Shown here: positions 1-8,949 of the stretch, piece by piece
How positions within the stretch are numbered: the first letter of the stretch is position 1
Layout of the letters: each line of letters begins with the position of its first letter
Assembly: GCA_963813415.1 (NCBI GenBank)
Contig: CAWEYW010000002.1
Span: forward strand, 62,001-126,000
DNA length: 64,000 nt
Direction: 5' to 3'
From: CAIWHR01 sp963813415
GTDB taxonomy: Bacteria; Pseudomonadota; Gammaproteobacteria; Burkholderiales; Casimicrobiaceae
Notes under the pieces: model-generated
The model's database searches: none
Told to the model about the DNA's origin: nothing
The model's input: the letters and a program-made list of their open reading frames with translations, nothing else
Translations under genes and position numbers: made by a program

Positions 1-274
1 CGGTGGTCTGTACGGTTTCCTTGCGCGTCGGCCACGAGACCCGCTGCGCCTCCTGCCAGGATTCCTGGGCGAAGACGAAGAATTGCTTGCCGGGCGCGGA
101 GAGGTACGCGACGACACCCGCCGCAACCAGGCCGCCCAGCACCATCAGCACGCGCAGCACGAGCGCAGTGTCGGCGAACTGGTAATACCCCCAGATCCCC
201 GCGACCACGCATGCCAGGGCGAGCACGATCTTCACCCGGTCGACGATCGCCGTTTTTGCCGCTTCAGTTGCCAC
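1..274 (-). CDS. secE: Preprotein translocase subunit SecE (C-terminus beyond window edge)
   Basis: SecE is the small essential subunit of the SecYEG inner-membrane translocon. The reverse strand reads from GTG at 274, preceded by a GAAGGA ribosome site about 5-10 bases upstream; no ATG fits. About 91 codons are visible: two hydrophobic helices (roughly residues 16-30 and 37-57), then the conserved cytosolic stretch FVFAQESWQEAQRVSWPTRK, the hallmark of SecE. The gene runs off the left edge after the TRKET motif, which lies near the start of the last membrane helix. It is the last member of the tRNA-tuf-tRNA-Trp-secE series; nusG and ribosomal protein genes would be expected beyond the edge. 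Identity is based on the motif and classic gene order. Confidence 0.9.
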   Translation of the reverse strand, partial: MATEAAKTAIVDRVKIVLALACVVAGIWGYYQFADTALVLRVLMVLGGLVAAGVVAYLSAPGKQFFVFAQESWQEAQRVSWPTRKETVQTT

Positions 275-344
275 TCGTATCCTTCAACGCTTGCGACCGG
301 GCACCTGCCCGGTCAGTGCCGCCCCGCGCGGCATCGCGTCGGGG

Positions 345-417
345 CAGGCCAGGAGGGAATCGAACCCCCAACCTGCGGTTTTGGAGACCGCCGCTCTGCC
401 AATTGAGCTACTGGCCT
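345..417 (-). tRNA. tRNA-Trp (anticodon CCA)
   Basis: A 73-nt cloverleaf on the reverse strand. The acceptor arms AGGCCAG and CTGGCCT pair perfectly, the T loop is GGTTCGATTCC, and the anticodon loop holds CCA. The discriminator is G and the next genomic bases are CCC, so the 3' CCA tail is not encoded, unlike the three upstream tRNA genes. It lies between tuf and secE, the usual position of this tRNA in betaproteobacteria. Confidence 0.95.
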
Positions 418-420
418 TTT

Positions 421-605
421 CAGGTGTCAGAGGTCAGGAGTCAGGAAACAGATACGAAACACCGAGCACGACGCTACGGCTTCACATCCAGTCCGCCTCA
501 ACACTCCTGCCTTTCTCTATCGTTCGTTCGTGCTCCGCACGGTCCGAGGTCTTTGCAGACCACTCGGTGTTTCGTCACTGATACCTGGTACCTGATGCCT
601 GTTAC
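421..605. repeat. Inverted-repeat spacer between tuf and tRNA-Trp
   Basis: The roughly 190-bp spacer carries an exact 13-bp inverted repeat, ACGAAACACCGAG at 454-466 against its complement at 563-575. The outer flanks are also related: both are runs of short CAGG/TCAGG-like units, at 421-453 and, inverted, at 576-605. No coding frame is convincing. It would form a long imperfect stem in the tuf-tRNA-Trp transcript and resembles a small dispersed intergenic element, but family membership cannot be judged from one copy. Confidence 0.55.
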
Positions 606-607
606 CT

Positions 608-626
608 GGTCATTGAATGACCTCCG

Positions 627-639
<13 letters not shown>
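608..639 (-). terminator. Perfect 14-bp hairpin overlapping the tuf stop codon
   Basis: Arms 608-621 and 626-639 are perfect inverted copies of GGTCATTGAATGAC around a four-base loop (GGAG in the transcript). The 3'-proximal arm in the DNA includes the last three tuf codons and the TGA stop. No T tract follows, so it is not a canonical intrinsic terminator. It more likely protects the tuf mRNA 3' end or marks a processing site before tRNA-Trp. Confidence 0.6.
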
Positions 640-1817
<1,178 letters not shown>

Positions 1818-1918
1818 CTGAGACTCCTTCCGACGTCTGTTCGGTACGCTGTTTCGCCTGGTGCGGCGGTGGTTGGGTCAGCACGCGCTGCCCCGCAATC
1901 ACCGGCCAGGCCGGTCGA

Positions 1919-1993
<75 letters not shown>

Positions 1994-2073
1994 TCGGTCC
2001 GCTCTTGCTTCCGTGCGGCCGCCTTGCGGCGAGCCCTGTTGCGCGTCACTGCTGCTGCGCCTTCCTGCTGACT

Positions 2074-2112
2074 TCCAATTCGCAAGCGCCCTGCGGACGC
2101 TTGCGAATTGGA
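2074..2112 (-). other. 15-bp hairpin that includes the tRNA-Gly CCA end
   Basis: Arms 2098-2112 and 2074-2088 are perfect complements separated by nine bases. In the transcript the first arm begins TCCA, which is the discriminator plus the CCA tail of tRNA-Gly. The mature 3' end is therefore predicted to be base-paired in the precursor. This suggests a maturation or spacer structure between tRNA-Gly and tRNA-Thr. Confidence 0.6.
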
Positions 2113-2182
2113 GCGGGTGAAGGGAATCGAACCCTCGTCATAAGCTTGGAAGGCTTCTGCTCTACCATTGAGCTACACCCGC
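2109..2182 (-). tRNA. tRNA-Gly (anticodon TCC)
   Basis: Acceptor arms GCGGGTG and CACCCGC pair perfectly, the anticodon loop is CTTCCAA (TCC, glycine), the T arm contains GGTTCGATTCC, and CCA is encoded at 2109-2111. The first anticodon-stem pair appears to be a G-A mismatch; the rest is normal. It is second in the Tyr-Gly-Thr cluster. Confidence 0.94.
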
Positions 2183-2249
2183 GCTGCGTTCAGCCTGTCC
2201 GTTCGAGCCCTGCCGGGTGCGCCGTTCCGTGGTCCTGTCCTTCTCGTTC

Positions 2250-2335
<86 letters not shown>

Positions 2336-2349
2336 GACGGAAACTCGCA

Positions 2350-2378
2350 ATGATAGCAAGTCGGGGGCAGCTACGCAA
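2350..2378 (-). promoter_or_regulatory. Sigma70-type promoter of the tRNA-tuf operon
   Basis: On the reverse strand a -35 box TTGCGT (2373-2378) and a -10 box TATCAT (2350-2355) are exactly 17 bp apart. Initiation would fall about 7 bases later, just before tRNA-Tyr. A GC-rich stretch between the -10 box and the start would suit stringent control of a stable-RNA operon; that is inference. Confidence 0.75.
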
Positions 2379-2597
2379 ATTCTGGATGGAATCCCGACAC
2401 AATGCGCGCCGCCCGAAAATCCGGGGAAGCACTCCTAACACCCTGATTACAAAAAATCCGCGCGCGCCAGACACCAATGGAGTGCCGGTGCCGACGCTGC
2501 GCCGGAAGGCCGCATCAGCGGTCGAAATCACCAGATGCCGCTGTTTTCTATAAACTCCAGCGCAGAACGGACGGAAGCGTTCCTTCCCCCGCAAGGC

Positions 2598-4211
2598 ATG
2601 TCCAACCCTACCTTCGACTACATCATCGTCGGCGCCGGCTCGGCCGGTTGCGTGCTGGCCAACCGCCTCTCCGCCGATCGCCGCAATTCGGTTCTGCTGC
2701 TGGAAGCCGGGCCCGCGGACCGCTATCCGTGGATCCACGTGCCGATCGGGTACGCAAAGACCATGTTCAATCCCAGCGTGAACTGGTGCTTCAAGACCGA
2801 ACCGGAGCCCAATATGAACGGCCGGCAGGTCTACTGGCCCTGCGGCAAGACGCTCGGCGGCTCGAGCTCGATCAACGGCCTCATCTACATCCGCGGCCAA
2901 CCGGAGGACTACGACGAATGGTCGGCGCGCGGCAACTCCGGCTGGTCGTTCCGCGAGGTTCTGCCGTATTTCCGCAAGCTCGAGCACAACGTGCGCGGGG
3001 CGAGCGAATGGCACGGCGCCGACGGCCCGCTGTGGGCCTCGGACATTCCGACGCGGCATGAGCTCATCGAGGCCGTCATTGCCGGCTGCGCCGAGCTCGG
3101 CGTTCCGCGCAACCCCGATTTCAACGGCGCACGCCAGGAAGGTGCGGGGTATTACCAGCTCACCACCCGGCGCGGCTTCCGGTGCTCGACGGCGGTGGCA
3201 TACCTGCGTCCTGCGCGCAAGCGCCCCAATCTCGCCGTCGAGGTGAATGCCCAGGCGACGCAGGTCACCCTCGAGGGACGCCGCGCGAGCGGAATCGTGT
3301 ACCGGCAGGGCGACCGCGACGTGACCGCGCTTGCCCGGCGCGAAGTCATCCTGGCCGCCGGCGCATTGCGCTCGCCGCAACTGCTCCAGCTCTCGGGCAT
3401 TGGCGCCCCGGAGCTGCTGCAGGCCTTCGGCGTCCCGGTCCGGCATGCGCTGCCGGGCGTCGGCGAGAATCTGCAGGACCATCTGCAGGCGCGTCTCATC
3501 TTCCGCTGCACGAAGGCGATCACCACCAACGACGTGCTCCGCTCGCGCTGGCGCACGCTGGCCATGGGCATGCGCTACGTCCTGACGCGCAGCGGACCGA
3601 TGGCGATCGGCATCAACCAGGGCGGCATCTTCGTGCGCACGGACCCGGGCCTCAGCCGCCCGGATGTCCAATTCCACATCGCCACGCTGTCGTCGGACAT
3701 GGCCGGGTCGCCGGTGCACACGTTCTCCGGCTTCACGATGTCCGTGTGCCAGTTGCGTCCGGAGTCGCGCGGGTTCGTGCGGATGAAATCGGCCGCCCCG
3801 CTGGCCGCGCCGGCCATGCAGCCGAACTATCTGTCGGCGGCTGCCGACCGCGAGACCCTGGTGCGCGGCATCCGCTTCGCGCGTCAGCTTGCTGCCACCC
3901 GCGGTCTCGCGCCATACATCGCCGGCGAATACCGCCCGGGCCCCGATGCGCGCTCGGACGACGATCTGCTCGAGTTCGCCAGGAACCATGGCGCCACCAT
4001 CTTCCATCCGTCGGGGACGTGCCGCATGGGACCCGCATCGGATGCCGCGGCGGTCGTGGACGCGAGGCTTTCCGTGCATGGCCTTGCAGGACTGCGCGTG
4101 GTCGATTGCAGCATCATGCCCACACCGGTCTCGGGCAACACCAACGTCCCGGTGATCATGGTCGCCGAGAAGGCCGCGGACCTGATTCTCGAAGACGCGA
4201 GAGCCGCGTGA
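2598..4211 (+). CDS. GMC-family FAD-dependent alcohol/choline dehydrogenase
   Basis: Oxidises an alcohol with FAD; substrate unknown, with aliphatic alcohols or choline typical of the family. The 537-residue protein has the Rossmann motif IIVGAGSAGCVLA near residues 9-21, the GMC signature TLGGSSSINGLIYIRG near 84-99, the C-terminal HPSGTCRMG near 471 and SIMPTPVSGNTNVP near 505. These carry the active-site His and Asn. ATG 2598 is chosen because the FAD motif normally begins within ten residues and AAGG lies just upstream; an in-frame ATG at 2535 would add an unlikely tail. It starts a plus-strand series with a transhydrogenase and a FadL channel, suggesting alcohol or hydrocarbon use. Confidence 0.88.
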   Translation: MSNPTFDYIIVGAGSAGCVLANRLSADRRNSVLLLEAGPADRYPWIHVPIGYAKTMFNPSVNWCFKTEPEPNMNGRQVYWPCGKTLGGSSSINGLIYIRGQPEDYDEWSARGNSGWSFREVLPYFRKLEHNVRGASEWHGADGPLWASDIPTRHELIEAVIAGCAELGVPRNPDFNGARQEGAGYYQLTTRRGFRCSTAVAYLRPARKRPNLAVEVNAQATQVTLEGRRASGIVYRQGDRDVTALARREVILAAGALRSPQLLQLSGIGAPELLQAFGVPVRHALPGVGENLQDHLQARLIFRCTKAITTNDVLRSRWRTLAMGMRYVLTRSGPMAIGINQGGIFVRTDPGLSRPDVQFHIATLSSDMAGSPVHTFSGFTMSVCQLRPESRGFVRMKSAAPLAAPAMQPNYLSAAADRETLVRGIRFARQLAATRGLAPYIAGEYRPGPDARSDDDLLEFARNHGATIFHPSGTCRMGPASDAAAVVDARLSVHGLAGLRVVDCSIMPTPVSGNTNVPVIMVAEKAADLILEDARAA

Positions 4212-4246
4212 CGCGCCACGATCACACTGCCTGAAGGAGGATTGCC

Positions 4247-5557
4247 ATGGGATGCTGTCACGCCGATTTCGCGCTGGTCGAAGGCAGCGATCGCGGATTC
4301 ACCGTCGGCATGCCGACGTTCACGTTCGGGGCCGGCGTGCTTGCCGAGGCCGGCGACCAAGCACGCGAGCTCGGCATGCAACGCGTGGCGCTCTTCACGG
4401 ACCCGTACCTGCGGGACGGCCCGCATGTCGCGAAGGTGCACGCCGCGTTGCGCGACGCCGGCGTCGACGTCGCGATCTACAGCGACGTCAGCATCGAGCC
4501 CACGGACGCATCGTTCCAGGATGCAGCGCGCTTCGCGGCGGAAGGCCGGTTCGACGGCTACGTGTCGGTCGGCGGCGGATCGGTGATGGACACGTGCAAG
4601 ACCGCGAACCTGTACGCGTCGCACCCGGCGGAGTTCATGACGTACGTGAACGCGCCCATTGGCGGAGGACAGCGCGTACCCGGCCCGGTCAAACCGCATA
4701 TCGCGTGTCCCACGACCTCGGGCACCGGTTCGGAGACCACCGGCATCGCCATCTTCAGTCTGCGCTCGATCAATGCGAAGACCGGCATCATCTCGCGCCG
4801 GCTGATCCCGACCGTCGCGCTGGTCGATCCGGACGTCACCACGAGCCTGCCGCGCAACGCAGTCGCCGCGAGCGGTTTCGACTGCATGAGTCATGCGCTC
4901 GAGTCGATCACCGCCCGCGTGTGGCCACGGCGACTGAATCCCGCGAAGGGCGTGCAACGGCCGGTGTCGCAAGGTGCGAACCCGTTCTCCGACATGCTCG
5001 CCACCGAAGCGCTGAAGAACGTCGGCAAGTATCTCGTGCGCGCGGTCGACGACGCGTCCGACCGGGAGGCGCGCACCGAGATGATGTACGCGGCGATGCT
5101 CGCCGGGATCGCGTTCAACGCTGCGGGATGTCACCTCCCGCACGGCCTTTCCTATGCGGTGTCAGGGCTGACGAAGGACTGGCATGTCCCGGGTTACCCG
5201 GAGGGCAAGAGCCTCGTGCCGCACGGGATGGCGGTCGTGCTCAATAATCCGTCCGTATGGCGGTTCACGGCTTCGTCCTGTCCCGAGCGGCATCTGTACG
5301 GTGCACAGTGCCTCGGCGCGGACACGCGCGATGCACGCGATGCGGATGCCGGCGAAGTGCTGGCGCGGCGGGTGATCGAGCTGATGCGGGCAACGCAAAT
5401 GCCCAACGGCATTTCGGCGCTGGGCTTCGACGACACGCACCTGGAGGCGCTCGCCTCCGGCGCCGAGCCGCAATATCGCGTGATCAAGAATGCGCCGAAG
5501 GACGTCGGGCGGGAGGAGCTCAAGTCACTGTTCGAGGCGGCGCTGCGCTATTGGTGA
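4247..5557 (+). CDS. Iron-containing hydroxyacid-oxoacid transhydrogenase
   Basis: A member of the group III (iron) alcohol dehydrogenases closest to hydroxyacid-oxoacid transhydrogenase (ADHFE1 type), which couples oxidation of a 4-hydroxy acid to reduction of 2-oxoglutarate without free cofactor. The 436 residues include VGGGSVMDTCK near 108-118, PTTSGTGSETT near 155, SGFDCMSHALES and later HGLSYAV and PHGMAV, which supply metal-binding His residues. The long middle insertion with NPFSDMLATEAL is typical of this subfamily. The GAAGGAGG site ahead of ATG 4247 is strong. It follows the GMC dehydrogenase by 35 bases, so they are probably co-transcribed. The exact substrate cannot be read from sequence. 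Confidence 0.85.
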   Translation: MGCCHADFALVEGSDRGFTVGMPTFTFGAGVLAEAGDQARELGMQRVALFTDPYLRDGPHVAKVHAALRDAGVDVAIYSDVSIEPTDASFQDAARFAAEGRFDGYVSVGGGSVMDTCKTANLYASHPAEFMTYVNAPIGGGQRVPGPVKPHIACPTTSGTGSETTGIAIFSLRSINAKTGIISRRLIPTVALVDPDVTTSLPRNAVAASGFDCMSHALESITARVWPRRLNPAKGVQRPVSQGANPFSDMLATEALKNVGKYLVRAVDDASDREARTEMMYAAMLAGIAFNAAGCHLPHGLSYAVSGLTKDWHVPGYPEGKSLVPHGMAVVLNNPSVWRFTASSCPERHLYGAQCLGADTRDARDADAGEVLARRVIELMRATQMPNGISALGFDDTHLEALASGAEPQYRVIKNAPKDVGREELKSLFEAALRYW

Positions 5558-5573
5558 TTCTGGATCGTTGTAA

Positions 5574-5608
5574 CGCCCGTTTGGGTGAGCCGGTGACCCA
5601 ATCGGGTG
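5574..5608. promoter_or_regulatory. Paired ACCC-N4-GGGT palindromes before fadL
   Basis: Two 14-bp imperfect palindromes, CGCCCGTTTGGGTG (5574-5587) and GACCCAATCGGGTG (5595-5608), start 21 bp apart, two helical turns, so a dimer at each would face the same side of the DNA. They match the sites beside the LuxR-type regulator at 15583 and 15637. Operator function is inferred. Confidence 0.5.
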
Positions 5609-5662
5609 ATTGCCCCGGATGCATCGAGGGAGTCCAATCGCTGTACTCCAACGGAGGACATC

Positions 5663-7108
5663 GTGAACCACGCCCTTTGCAGAGCATTCCTTTGCTACGC
5701 AGCTGGTCTCGCCTTCATCCTCCCCGGCGCCACGGCATTCGCCGGCGGCTTCGCGGTCACACAACAGAGCGGCAGCGGGTTGGGGAACGCCTATGCCGGC
5801 GGGGCAGCCGCCGCTGACGACGCCTCGACAATCTGGTCGAACCCTGCGGGCCTGGTGCACGCGTGGCGCATGGATCCCGGCGCCAAGTGGCAGCTCGTTA
5901 CACCCATCAACGTCATCGTTTCGTCCACCCGGTTTCACGACGACAATTCGGCGCCCGCGCTCGGACAGCCACTGGGTGGCGACGGCGGTGATGCAGGCGA
6001 GCTGGCGTTGGTTCCGGCGATCTTCCTCGCACGCGCACTCAGCCAGGACCTGTATGTCGGAGTCGGCATCAACGCACCTTTCGGCCTGACGACCGAATAC
6101 GACCCAGGCTGGATGGGCCGCTTTCAGGCAACGAAGTCGAGCTCCAGGACTTTCAACCTGAACATTGCCGGCGCCTATCAAGTTGCACCCGGCTTGTCGA
6201 TCGGTGTCGGGGTGGATGCGGCGCGCCTCGAGGCAGAACTCGCGAACAGCGTCAACTACACCGCGGCGGCCGTCCAGGCAGGCTTGGCGGCAGGCCTGAT
6301 CTCACCACAACAGGTGCCGGCGCTTTTGAATCCCGCCAACGCGAACGGGCTGTTCGGACTCGAAGGCAGCGCCCGCCTCAAGGGCAACGACGTGGGATTC
6401 GGATTCAACGCGGGCGTGCTCTACGAGCCATCCGCGGCCACGCGCATCGGCATTCACTACCGCTCCGCGATGGATTTTTCCGTCGATGGCAGTGTCGACT
6501 TCAACGCGCCCCGGACGAGCTCCGTACTTGGATCATCGCTGATCGCCGCGCTTGCAGCGCCTGGCATGCCACTCGCGAGTGGACCCGCAAGAACGAGCAT
6601 CAGGTTGCCCGCCACGGCCAGCTTCAGCATCGTCCAGCGCGTGACCCGCGCCGTCGAACTCCTGGCCGACGCGACCTGGACGCAGTGGAGCACCATTCCC
6701 GGGCTGCGTTTCGTTCGCCCCGACGGTTCGGAGCTGAGCTCGGTCGAGTGGAACTGGCGCGACACGTGGCGCTTCGGCGTAGGGGCGAATTGGGATCTGG
6801 CCAATGGGTGGCTGCTCAGGCTAGGAACGGCCGTCGATCAAACGCCGATCCCCGACAACCAGCACCGTACCGCCCGCCTTCCCGACGAAAGGCGCACCTG
6901 GGCTGCAGCCGGGGTGCGCTACACGCTCCCGCGCGCGATCCTGGGCTCTCGTGCCGCCTGGGTTGATGCGGGCATCTCGTACGTGCGGCTCGACACCCCC
7001 CGGATCGACAACAGGATCGAGCGCAGCCAGTCCGCGTCGGGCACGCTGGACGGCTCCTACGATAGTCACGTCTGGGGATTTTCCGTCCAGCTCACGACCA
7101 CGTTCTGA
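5663..7108 (+). CDS. FadL/TodX-family outer-membrane transporter
   Basis: FadL-type beta-barrels admit long-chain fatty acids and other hydrophobic compounds through the outer membrane. The start is GTG 5663 with CGGAGGA 4-10 bases upstream. It opens a typical signal peptide ending ATAFA, and the mature protein starts GGFAVTQQSGSGLGNAYAGG with the later motif STIWSNPAGL, both diagnostic of the family. The 481 residues are rich in alternating beta strands and end in an aromatic-flanked strand (VQLTTTF), as expected for an outer-membrane barrel. Position after an alcohol dehydrogenase and before a sensor kinase suggests uptake of the hydrophobic substrate that the locus handles. Two candidate operators precede it. 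Confidence 0.9.
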   Translation: MNHALCRAFLCYAAGLAFILPGATAFAGGFAVTQQSGSGLGNAYAGGAAAADDASTIWSNPAGLVHAWRMDPGAKWQLVTPINVIVSSTRFHDDNSAPALGQPLGGDGGDAGELALVPAIFLARALSQDLYVGVGINAPFGLTTEYDPGWMGRFQATKSSSRTFNLNIAGAYQVAPGLSIGVGVDAARLEAELANSVNYTAAAVQAGLAAGLISPQQVPALLNPANANGLFGLEGSARLKGNDVGFGFNAGVLYEPSAATRIGIHYRSAMDFSVDGSVDFNAPRTSSVLGSSLIAALAAPGMPLASGPARTSIRLPATASFSIVQRVTRAVELLADATWTQWSTIPGLRFVRPDGSELSSVEWNWRDTWRFGVGANWDLANGWLLRLGTAVDQTPIPDNQHRTARLPDERRTWAAAGVRYTLPRAILGSRAAWVDAGISYVRLDTPRIDNRIERSQSASGTLDGSYDSHVWGFSVQLTTTF

Positions 7109-7155
7109 GCGCAGCGCTGGACGTCGATGCAGCGACGCACGAGGCGGCGGGATTG

Positions 7156-8949
7156 ATGCCACTGATGCCATCGCTCGCACGCGGCCGGGGTCGAACCACG
7201 CCACCCGAGGCCCACGAAGGGCCGCAGACGCTGGAATCAGCACTGCTGTTGCTGCTCTCGCGCCAGGGACGGCGCGTTCCGATACCGGTTTTCCTTGCTG
7301 CGGCGATGATCGCCGCGATTGCCGCCGAACGCCTCCCGCGGATGCTGTGGCTGACATGGCTGAGCGTTGTCGCGGTCGTGCTGGCGACGCGGTGGGTCCT
7401 GCTCGCGCGCCTGCCGCAGCTCGAGGACTTCACGGATTCGAGCAAGCTGCGCATCGCCGTGGCGCTGAGTGCCGTGAATGGCGTCACCCACGCACTGTCG
7501 CTGTTCTTCTTCCCTTTCCTCACCGAGGCGGAGCGGGTGATCCAGTCCATGGTCTTGCTGGGGCTGTGTGCGGGCTCCGTCGCGACCACCGCCGGGTACT
7601 GGCCGGTATTCCTGGCCTACGCGATTCCGGTGCTCGGTCCGCTCGCGCTGCTCTGGGCGTTGAGCCCTGGCATCTCCGGTGCCGGGTTGATCGAGCGCTG
7701 GATTTCCGTGCTCATCATCCTGCTCGGGACGATCCTCGTCGGTCTCGCGCGAGATGCGTTCCGCCTGTTCCGCGAGTCCTTCGAGATCCGGTTGCAGCAG
7801 GTTGCGCTCAACCAGCGACTCGAAGCGGCTCTGGCCCAGGCGGAAGAGGCAAACCGTGCGAAGACGCGGTTCCTCGCGGCGGCGAGTCATGATCTCCGGC
7901 AGCCGATGCATGCGCTCGCCGCGCTGGGCGCGGCGCTCGGCTCGCGGCCGCTCGATCCGCAGAGCCTCAAGATCGCCGCGCACATGGACGCCGCACTGCA
8001 AGGGCTCACGATCCAGCTCGATTCGCTGCTCGACATCTCGAAGCTGGATGCGGGCGTCGTACAGGTGCATTGGCACACCGTTCACCTGAACGACATCCTC
8101 CGAAGGCTGCAGGACGATTGCGGTGAAGAGGCGGCGGCGAAGGGCCTCAGGCTGGAGATCCAGACGTTCGATCGCGACACCGTGGTGACCGACGAACTGC
8201 AGCTCGAGCGGGTCGTCCGCAATCTCGTGGACAACGCGATCAAGTACACGGACCACGGCACCATCGAGCTGCGACTCACCGGGCACGGCGACACCCTTGC
8301 GCTGAAGATCTCGGACACCGGTCGTGGCATCCCCGCCGAAGAGCAGTCGCGCATCTTCGAAGAGTTCTACCAGCTCGACAACCCGGAGCGTGATCGCGCG
8401 AAGGGGCTTGGGCTCGGGCTGGCGATCGTGCGCCGTCTCGTCGAACTGCTGGGCATCGAGCTGAAACTCGAGTCCACCGTCGGGCGCGGCACGGTATTCA
8501 CCCTCGAATTCCCGACTACGCCACACGTCGTCGAGGATGTATCGCTCGAATCCACGGTGCCGAAACCGGCTACTGCGGGCCACGTCATGGTGATCGACGA
8601 TGAAGCCGCGATACGCATCGGCATGCAGGAGCTGCTCCAGGCGCGCGGCTACCGCACCACGATCGTGGATGGAACCGCCGAAGCGGTGGCGGCGGCCCGC
8701 TCCGAAAGACCGGACGTGGTGCTGGCCGATTTCAGGTTGCGCGGCGGCGACAGCGGAATTGCGAGCATCAGGGCGGTCCGGGAGCTCTATCCCGACATGC
8801 GCGCGGTCTTGATCAGTGGCGATACGGCCGCGGATCGCGTGCGTGAAGCGCGGGACGCACACATCACGCTGCTGCGCAAACCCGTTCCGGCAAAAGTCCT
8901 CACCCAGGTCATCGACGAGCTTCTGCGGGAGGTTCCGAATGGCGGCTGA
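7156..8949 (+). CDS. Hybrid sensor histidine kinase with C-terminal receiver
   Basis: Inner-membrane two-component sensor of 597 residues. The N-terminal third holds about five or six hydrophobic helices with no large periplasmic loop, followed by a short coiled coil (QQVALNQRLEAALAQAEEA). The phosphoacceptor H-box is ASHDLRQPMHAL near residue 242; ATPase boxes are DNAIKYTDHG near 361, DTGRGIP near 388 and GLGLGLAIV. The receiver has VIDDEA near 479, acceptor Asp in ADFRLRGGD near 525 and Lys in LLRKPV near 574. ATG 7156 directly follows an in-frame TTG and has GAGGCGG upstream. The 3' end overlaps the next gene by 11 bases. The likely partner is the response regulator at 14866. Confidence 0.93.
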   Translation: MPLMPSLARGRGRTTPPEAHEGPQTLESALLLLLSRQGRRVPIPVFLAAAMIAAIAAERLPRMLWLTWLSVVAVVLATRWVLLARLPQLEDFTDSSKLRIAVALSAVNGVTHALSLFFFPFLTEAERVIQSMVLLGLCAGSVATTAGYWPVFLAYAIPVLGPLALLWALSPGISGAGLIERWISVLIILLGTILVGLARDAFRLFRESFEIRLQQVALNQRLEAALAQAEEANRAKTRFLAAASHDLRQPMHALAALGAALGSRPLDPQSLKIAAHMDAALQGLTIQLDSLLDISKLDAGVVQVHWHTVHLNDILRRLQDDCGEEAAAKGLRLEIQTFDRDTVVTDELQLERVVRNLVDNAIKYTDHGTIELRLTGHGDTLALKISDTGRGIPAEEQSRIFEEFYQLDNPERDRAKGLGLGLAIVRRLVELLGIELKLESTVGRGTVFTLEFPTTPHVVEDVSLESTVPKPATAGHVMVIDDEAAIRIGMQELLQARGYRTTIVDGTAEAVAAARSERPDVVLADFRLRGGDSGIASIRAVRELYPDMRAVLISGDTAADRVREARDAHITLLRKPVPAKVLTQVIDELLREVPNGG

